Origin: Tenggerimyces flavus
GTDB lineage: Bacteria > Actinomycetota > Actinomycetes > Propionibacteriales > Actinopolymorphaceae
Reading direction: 5' to 3'
DNA length: 64,000 bases
NCBI RefSeq assembly: GCF_016907715.1
Contig: NZ_JAFBCM010000001.1
Coordinates: 2,728,001 to 2,792,000 of the forward strand
How positions within the stretch are numbered: position 1 is the stretch's first letter; each line of letters opens with the position of its first letter. Shown in pieces: positions 59,727 through 64,000 of the stretch. The position numbers were made by a program, and so were the translations under genes. The notes under the pieces were generated by a model that saw only the letters and a program-made list of their open reading frames with translations, ran no database searches and had not been told where the DNA came from.

Positions 59727-61226
59727 TCAGAGCACCAGGCGCTGCACGGGACGGGACTCCACCGGTCCGTGCCGGTTGAGCTCCATCCACGCGCGGGCGA
59801 GACGGTCGACGAGCTCGACGAGAACCGGCTCCGGGAACGTGTACGGCATCCGGATGTGGTTGCTGCGTACGGAGTCGAACATCATCGCCGAGCCAGGGAT
59901 CACCTCGACGCCGTGGCGTAGCGCGACCTGCGCGTACACCTCCGCGTCCACGCCCGGCGGCAGCTCGACCCAGATCGCCGGGCCGCCGTCCGGACGCCGC
60001 CACCGCCAGGTCGGGAGTTGCTCGCGGAGCAGCCGCTCGAGCGTGTCGAGCTGCGGCCGCAGATGCGCCGCACGTTCGCTCTGGATCTGGTTCAGGCGCG
60101 GCAACAGGCGTGCCGCCACCGCCTGCTCGAACACCGGGCTGCTCAGGTCGGCCAGCACCTTCCGGCGCGCCAACCGTTCGATGATCTCCGCCGGAGCGCG
60201 CACCCAGCCGATCCGCAGCCCGCCCCAGACCGCCTTGCCCAGCGAGCCGATCGACAGCACCTCGCCGCCGGGACCGGCGAACGAACCGAGCGGCGCCGGC
60301 TGCGGCGCGTCGTACGGCTCGGCGATCCGCAAGCCCAGGTACGCGTTGTCCTCGACGATCGGCACGCCTGTCCTCGTGGCGATCTCGGCGAGCTTCCGGC
60401 GGCGCGACTCGGACATCAGCGTGCCGGTCGGGTTGTGGTACGTCGGCATCACGTACGCCAACGTCGGCTCGTAGTCGATGCACGCGGCCGCGAACGCGTC
60501 GGCGCGCGCCCCCTCGTCGTCGAGCGGAACGGTGACGAGCTCCGCGCCGGCGGCCTGGAACACGTCGAAACAGCCGGGCCAGCTCGGCGACTCGACCAGC
60601 ACGCGGTCGCCGCGCGTCAGGTAGAGCTCGGCGATCAGCGCGAGCGCCTGCTGCGCACCGGTGGTCATCAGCACCTGGTCGGGCGCGGTCGGGAACCCGC
60701 CGCTGGTGAGGTAGTTCGCGACCGCCTCGCGGCAGATCGGCAAGCCGGTCGGGAAGAACCCCTGGCTCTGCAGCAGCGCGGGCATGTCGTGCTCGGCGAC
60801 CTCGCGCATCACCTCGAGCAGATCCTGGTCGCCTGGCTCGGCGGCGCAGGCGAGCGAGATCAGCTCGCCCGGTCCGTCGATCAGCCGCTGGAAGATCGTG
60901 GCACCGCGGCCGCCCGGCACGCGGCCGTCACTGGGACCCCGGCTGCCGGACCGGCGCGCGATCCGCGTCCCGCTCCCGCGCATGCTCTCGACGACGCCGT
61001 TCTCGCGCAGGTCGTCGTACGCCGCCACGACTGTCGTCCGGCTCACCGCTAGCAGGTCGGCGAGCTGACGTTCGGACGGCATCCGGTCGCCACCCGCGAG
61101 CGCGCCGCCTTCGACCGCCCGCCGGACGGCGTCGGCGAGCTTCCGGTACATCGGACCGTCCCCGACCGTCCACGATCCGAGAGCGCGGCCCACTTCGAGA
61201 ACAGAAGAGTCCACTTTACGTGCCAT
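59727..61226 (-). CDS. MocR-type GntR/aminotransferase fusion regulator
   Basis: About 499 aa. N-terminal GntR HTH (MYRKLADAVRRAVEGGALAG, then MPSERQLADLLAVSRTTVVA), a linker (RRSGSRGPSDGRVPGGRG), then a fold-type I aminotransferase domain from about 120: TTGAQQALALIAELYL, MPTYHNPTGTLMS, and the PLP Lys in SIGSLGKAVWGGLRIGW. MocR proteins usually control PLP, GABA or amino-acid genes and use PLP as a sensor; no target is adjacent. ATG 61226 (MARKVDSS) preferred over 61238. Confidence 0.92.
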   Translation of the reverse strand: MARKVDSSVLEVGRALGSWTVGDGPMYRKLADAVRRAVEGGALAGGDRMPSERQLADLLAVSRTTVVAAYDDLRENGVVESMRGSGTRIARRSGSRGPSDGRVPGGRGATIFQRLIDGPGELISLACAAEPGDQDLLEVMREVAEHDMPALLQSQGFFPTGLPICREAVANYLTSGGFPTAPDQVLMTTGAQQALALIAELYLTRGDRVLVESPSWPGCFDVFQAAGAELVTVPLDDEGARADAFAAACIDYEPTLAYVMPTYHNPTGTLMSESRRRKLAEIATRTGVPIVEDNAYLGLRIAEPYDAPQPAPLGSFAGPGGEVLSIGSLGKAVWGGLRIGWVRAPAEIIERLARRKVLADLSSPVFEQAVAARLLPRLNQIQSERAAHLRPQLDTLERLLREQLPTWRWRRPDGGPAIWVELPPGVDAEVYAQVALRHGVEVIPGSAMMFDSVRSNHIRMPYTFPEPVLVELVDRLARAWMELNRHGPVESRPVQRLVL

Positions 61227-61372
61227 TGGCCCTGCCAATCATTTCGCTTCTTGGTCAGAGTATGAGGGAGAAAGCGCTAGATCGCCAGAACGTACGGGGA
61301 AACCCGACGCAAGATAGTGGACCTCTCGGCCGAGACAAGTGGACTCGCGAGCGGTGGACAAGGAGGAGCTCG

Positions 61373-61714
61373 ATGTTTGCGATCACCTGCGAGGAGTGCG
61401 ACCGGACGTACCTGGTCAGCACGTCCAGCATTCAGGCTCTCTACTCCACCGAGCCCGGCGTCATCGTCGCCGAAGTGGCCTGCCTGCGCGGGCATCTGGT
61501 GCGGGTCGTGACCGGGAACGCCACCCCCAGCTCCACCCCGGTCGCCGCCGGCCCCACGGTGCCGCAGCCGCGGCACGCCGCGGACGCGACCGGCCCGTCG
61601 GTGACCGCGACCGAGCCGCCGGGGATCCTTGCCCGCGCGTCCGCGTGGGTGTCGGCGAAGCTCGCCGTGCAGGCGTGGATGTTCAGTCGGTTCGACTACC
61701 GCGTCGCGCCGTAA
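61373..61714 (+). CDS. Hypothetical protein with N-terminal CxxC motif
   Basis: 113 aa, ATG at 61373 with AGGAGG 7 nt upstream. Residues 1-45 hold CEEC (6-9) and a later CLRGH that could ligate zinc. A Pro/Thr/Ala-rich linker follows, then an amphipathic helix (ILARASAWVSAKLAVQAWMF) ending FDYRVAP. Not recognised. Stands alone between MocR (divergent) and an SDR gene. Confidence 0.65.
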   Translation: MFAITCEECDRTYLVSTSSIQALYSTEPGVIVAEVACLRGHLVRVVTGNATPSSTPVAAGPTVPQPRHAADATGPSVTATEPPGILARASAWVSAKLAVQAWMFSRFDYRVAP

Positions 61715-61830
61715 CGCCGTACCCCTCTGGCCTCGGCTGGCCGTGGTGCCTGACCCCACCGCGGCCGGCCGGGAACCTTTCGTCCCCTCTCGGGTATGTT
61801 GTCGTTGACTACTTCGAGGAGGGTGGACCG

Positions 61831-62685
61831 ATGGAGTGGGACGTCCACGGCAAGACCGTGCTCGTGACCGGAGCCAGCAGTGGCATCGGGCTCGAGGCCT
61901 CGATCGCGCTCGCCCGGCGGGGCGCCCGGGTGGTCATGGTCGGTCGCGACCCCGGACGGATCGCGTCCGCCACGGCGGCGGTCGCCTCGCGCGCCCCCGG
62001 TGCCGAGGTCGAGCTGATCAGGTCCGACTTCGCTTCGCAGGAGTCGGTGCGTTCACTCGCCGAGCGGGTGCTGTCGACGTACGACCGGCTGGACGTGCTC
62101 GTCAACAACGCCGGCACGGTGAACAAGCGGCGCCGGCTGACGGTCGACGGGATCGAGTCGACGTTCGCGGTCAACCACCTCGCGCCGTTCCTGCTCACGA
62201 ACCTGCTGCTCGACCGCGTCGTGGCCAGCGCCCCTGCGCGCGTTGTCACGGTGTCGTCGGTGGGACATCTGAACGCGTCACTGGACTTCGACGACCTGGG
62301 CTACGAGCGCGGGTACGGGGTGATGAAGGCGTACGCGCGATCGAAGCTGTGCAACGTGCTGTTCTCCTCCGAGCTCGCGCGCCGGCTGCCCGCCGAGGTC
62401 ACCTCGAACGCCCTGCACCCGGGCGGAGTGAACACCAACATCTGGTCCGGCGCCCCGACCTGGGCGAAGCCGGTCATCGCGCTGCTCATGCGGCCCTCGT
62501 TCATCACCGCCGAGCAGGGCGGCTCGTACCTGGCGGACCTGGTCGCGAACCCGGCGTACGCGGCGCTGACCGGCGCGTACTTCGACCGCGACCGCGCCGT
62601 GCCACCGTCGGCGCGGGCGCAGGATCCGGAGCTCGCGCAGCGGCTTTGGGACGTGAGCGCCAAGCTGGTGGGCCTGCCCGCCTGA
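61831..62685 (+). CDS. Short-chain dehydrogenase/reductase
   Basis: 284 aa. Classical SDR: cofactor motif VTGASSGIGLEAS (TGxxxGIG), NNAG, catalytic Ser in VTVSSVGH, and the Tyr-x3-Lys equivalent in MKAYARSKLCN. This matches the retinol dehydrogenase/protochlorophyllide reductase-like SDR branch. An R in VGRDPGR after strand 2 suggests NADP(H). Substrate unknown. The ATG follows GAGGAGGGTGGACCG. A 7-bp GGGCCTG/CAGGCCC stem straddles the stop. Confidence 0.9.
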   Translation: MEWDVHGKTVLVTGASSGIGLEASIALARRGARVVMVGRDPGRIASATAAVASRAPGAEVELIRSDFASQESVRSLAERVLSTYDRLDVLVNNAGTVNKRRRLTVDGIESTFAVNHLAPFLLTNLLLDRVVASAPARVVTVSSVGHLNASLDFDDLGYERGYGVMKAYARSKLCNVLFSSELARRLPAEVTSNALHPGGVNTNIWSGAPTWAKPVIALLMRPSFITAEQGGSYLADLVANPAYAALTGAYFDRDRAVPPSARAQDPELAQRLWDVSAKLVGLPA

Positions 62686-62713
62686 GCGGCAGACAGGCCC
62701 GACCCGCGGTGAC

Positions 62714-63100
62714 TCAGTGGCCGTAGTAGAAGAAGTACGTCGGGCAGATCACGCCGGGAGCCGTGCAGCCCGGCGGGCGGTAGGCGATGTCGGACGTCGG
62801 CCAGCCGTTGTACCCGTACCGGCCACGGACCTCGTTGCACGCGCCGTAGCTGACGCCGATGCCGCAGTCGTAGCGGTACTTCCACAACTGGGCGGACGCG
62901 ACCGCGTCGCCCCGAGCCAGGTCGACCGTCGCGCCGGTGTACGTGGGCGGCAGCTCGACGAACGGGAGCGTCGGGACATCGATCGCGAGAGGCGCAGGCG
63001 CCTCGCGTTGCTCGGCTGCCTGTGCGGGCGCGGCTACCAGGAGGGCGCCGGCGACCAACGCCACTGCGGTCACCAGACGTCGCGCGAGAGAGCTTCGCAC
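62714..63100 (-). CDS. Secreted Cys-containing mini-protein, paralogue 1
   Basis: 128 aa. Signal peptide of 28 residues (LVTAVALVAGALLVAAPAQA, cleavage AQA-AEQ). After a linker unique to this copy, the C-terminal 50 residues carry RYDCGIGVSYGACNEVRGRY and YRPPGCTAPGVICPTYFFYY: four Cys, so two disulfides are likely. GTG start with AGAAAGGACA upstream. Paralogous to 63190-63513, 89 bp away. Family not recognised. Confidence 0.75.
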   Translation of the reverse strand: MRSSLARRLVTAVALVAGALLVAAPAQAAEQREAPAPLAIDVPTLPFVELPPTYTGATVDLARGDAVASAQLWKYRYDCGIGVSYGACNEVRGRYGYNGWPTSDIAYRPPGCTAPGVICPTYFFYYGH

Positions 63101-63189
63101 GGTTTGTCCTTTCTAGGGGGTTTTGGACCCATGCATCCTGCCACTCCCTCGCTGGCGTACCGCTGGCGCCGGGTCTAACTGGGAAGCCC

Positions 63190-63513
63190 TTATGACCGGC
63201 CGTAGTAGAAGTAGTACGTCGGGCAGATGACGCCTGGAGCCGTGCAGCCCGGCGGGCGGTAGTAGATCCTGGAGGTCGCCCAGCCGGCGTAGTTGTACCG
63301 GCCGCGGACCTCGTTGCACGCGCTCCGGCTGACGCCGGTGCCGCAGTCGTACCGGAACCTCCACTTCGCGGCCGCGAAGGTGTCGTAGTTCGAGAAGCCG
63401 CTCGCCGGGGGCGCTTCGCGTGGCTCGGCGGCTTGGGCGGGTGCGGTGAGCAGCAGGGCGCCGGCGATCAGCGCGACGGCGGTCACCAGGAGTCGCACGG
63501 CAGTGCTTCGCAC
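63190..63513 (-). CDS. Secreted Cys-containing mini-protein, paralogue 2
   Basis: 107 aa from GTG 63513, matching the start and AAAGGACA ribosome site of paralogue 1. Signal peptide LLVTAVALIAGALLLTAPAQ, then mature RYDCGTGVSRSACNEVRGRY and YRPPGCTAPGVICPTYYFYY. The four Cys and spacing are identical to paralogue 1; the linker is shorter. A tandem gene duplication of an apparently new small secreted family. Confidence 0.75.
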   Translation of the reverse strand: MRSTAVRLLVTAVALIAGALLLTAPAQAAEPREAPPASGFSNYDTFAAAKWRFRYDCGTGVSRSACNEVRGRYNYAGWATSRIYYRPPGCTAPGVICPTYYFYYGRS

Positions 63514-63657
63514 GAGGTGTCCTTTCTGCGGGTAGCTGGACGACATCACCGTGCCGATCGCCGCTGGCGCCCTTCTAGCGCGCCGCTAGCGCGGTGGCGC
63601 CGCCGGTCGTTGGGCTGGTCCCGCTAGCATGAGGAGACGTTCGCGACCGGAGGAATG

Positions 63658-64000
63658 ATGACAAGCCCCGCCGACGTCCCCGGCCTTTCTGTTCCCGATG
63701 CCCTCACGTTCGACGACGTCCTGCTGCTGCCAGGCCCGTCGGACGTCATCCCCAGTGAAGTCGACACGAGTACGCGCGTCTCCAAGCGCATCGAGGTCAA
63801 GATCCCGCTGCTCTCCAGCGCGATGGACACCGTGACCGAGGCGCGGATGGCGATCGCCATCGCGCGCCAGGGCGGGCTCGGCGTCCTGCACCGCAACCTG
63901 TCCATCGACGACCAGGCCCAGCAGGTCGACCTCGTGAAGCGCTCCGAGGCCGGCATGGTCGCGCAGCCGATCACGATCGGCCCGGACGCCTCGATCGGCG
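63658..64000 (+). CDS. guaB: IMP dehydrogenase GuaB, partial
   Basis: Converts IMP to XMP, first step of GMP synthesis. 114 residues visible: [20 protein letters not shown], then [40 protein letters not shown]. The CBS domains begin near the window end (VKRSEAGMV). ATG 63658 with GGAGG 4 nt before it; ATG 63655 overlaps. The catalytic Cys loop is beyond the window. Confidence 0.96.
   Translation, partial: MTSPADVPGLSVPDALTFDDVLLLPGPSDVIPSEVDTSTRVSKRIEVKIPLLSSAMDTVTEARMAIAIARQGGLGVLHRNLSIDDQAQQVDLVKRSEAGMVAQPITIGPDASIG

Overview
The window is high-GC DNA from an actinobacterium. GTG starts, ATGA/GTGA gene overlaps, mycobacterial-type DipZ and GroEL with a His-Gly tail, two HrcA/CIRCE operators and SigE-family ECF factors all point there. 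The order acpS-nnrD-alr-hydrolase-tsaE ... tsaB-rimI ... tsaD ... groES-groEL ... guaB is the familiar actinobacterial housekeeping backbone, here opened up by many accessory insertions. The genus cannot be fixed from sequence alone; a soil actinomycete related to Kribbella, Actinopolymorpha or Tenggerimyces would fit.

Layout. 1-5.2 kb: a partial dipZ, a CsbD stress protein, LapA, and a prenyl synthase coupled to a CarH/LitR-like B12 photoreceptor, divergent from an SRPBCC gene across a palindromic operator. 5.2-10.4 kb: CGNR regulator with MFS exporter, GH32 fructosidase, acpS-nnrD. 10.5-21.5 kb: P1 peptidase, alr-hydrolase-GNAT/TsaE fusion, an orphan oligopeptide-binding lipoprotein, a kinase-like gene, tsaB-rimI on the opposite strand, an epimerase, and tsaD. 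21.5-28.8 kb: a second orphan solute-binding lipoprotein, a GntR repressor with a GTCTAGAC operator, a small XRE module, rhodanese, and an ECF sigma/propeller pair. 28.9-33 kb is a decay zone: a truncated F420-type reductase, an IS3 element with 27-bp ends inside an HNH (13E12/DUF222) gene, a long inverted-repeat element, and an ABC ATPase remnant. 33-42.9 kb: two-component system, GNAT, amino-acid permease, second ECF module, metallophosphatase/PQQ-propeller protein, Ni/Co exporter with a His-Gly tract, RidA. 42.9-50.5 kb: TetR/SDR pair with twin operators, secreted lipase, rhodanese/Lrp pair, glucarate dehydratase-like enzyme, SnoaL protein, third ECF/propeller module. 50.5-64 kb: methyltransferase, CIRCE-groES-groEL, secreted serpin, choice-of-anchor protein, MFS, a repeat-rich non-coding tract, frameshifted DinB, MocR regulator, SDR, two paralogous Cys-containing secreted mini-proteins and the start of guaB.

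The least explained material is non-coding. A roughly 60-270 bp family built on a hairpin with loop TTTA occurs five times, always outside genes. A second element of about 220 bp with 24-27 bp terminal arms occurs twice in opposite orientation. A third set of 41-nt hairpins at 58.5-58.8 kb shows compensatory changes. No CRISPR array, tRNA, rRNA, phage module or complete biosynthetic cluster was seen.
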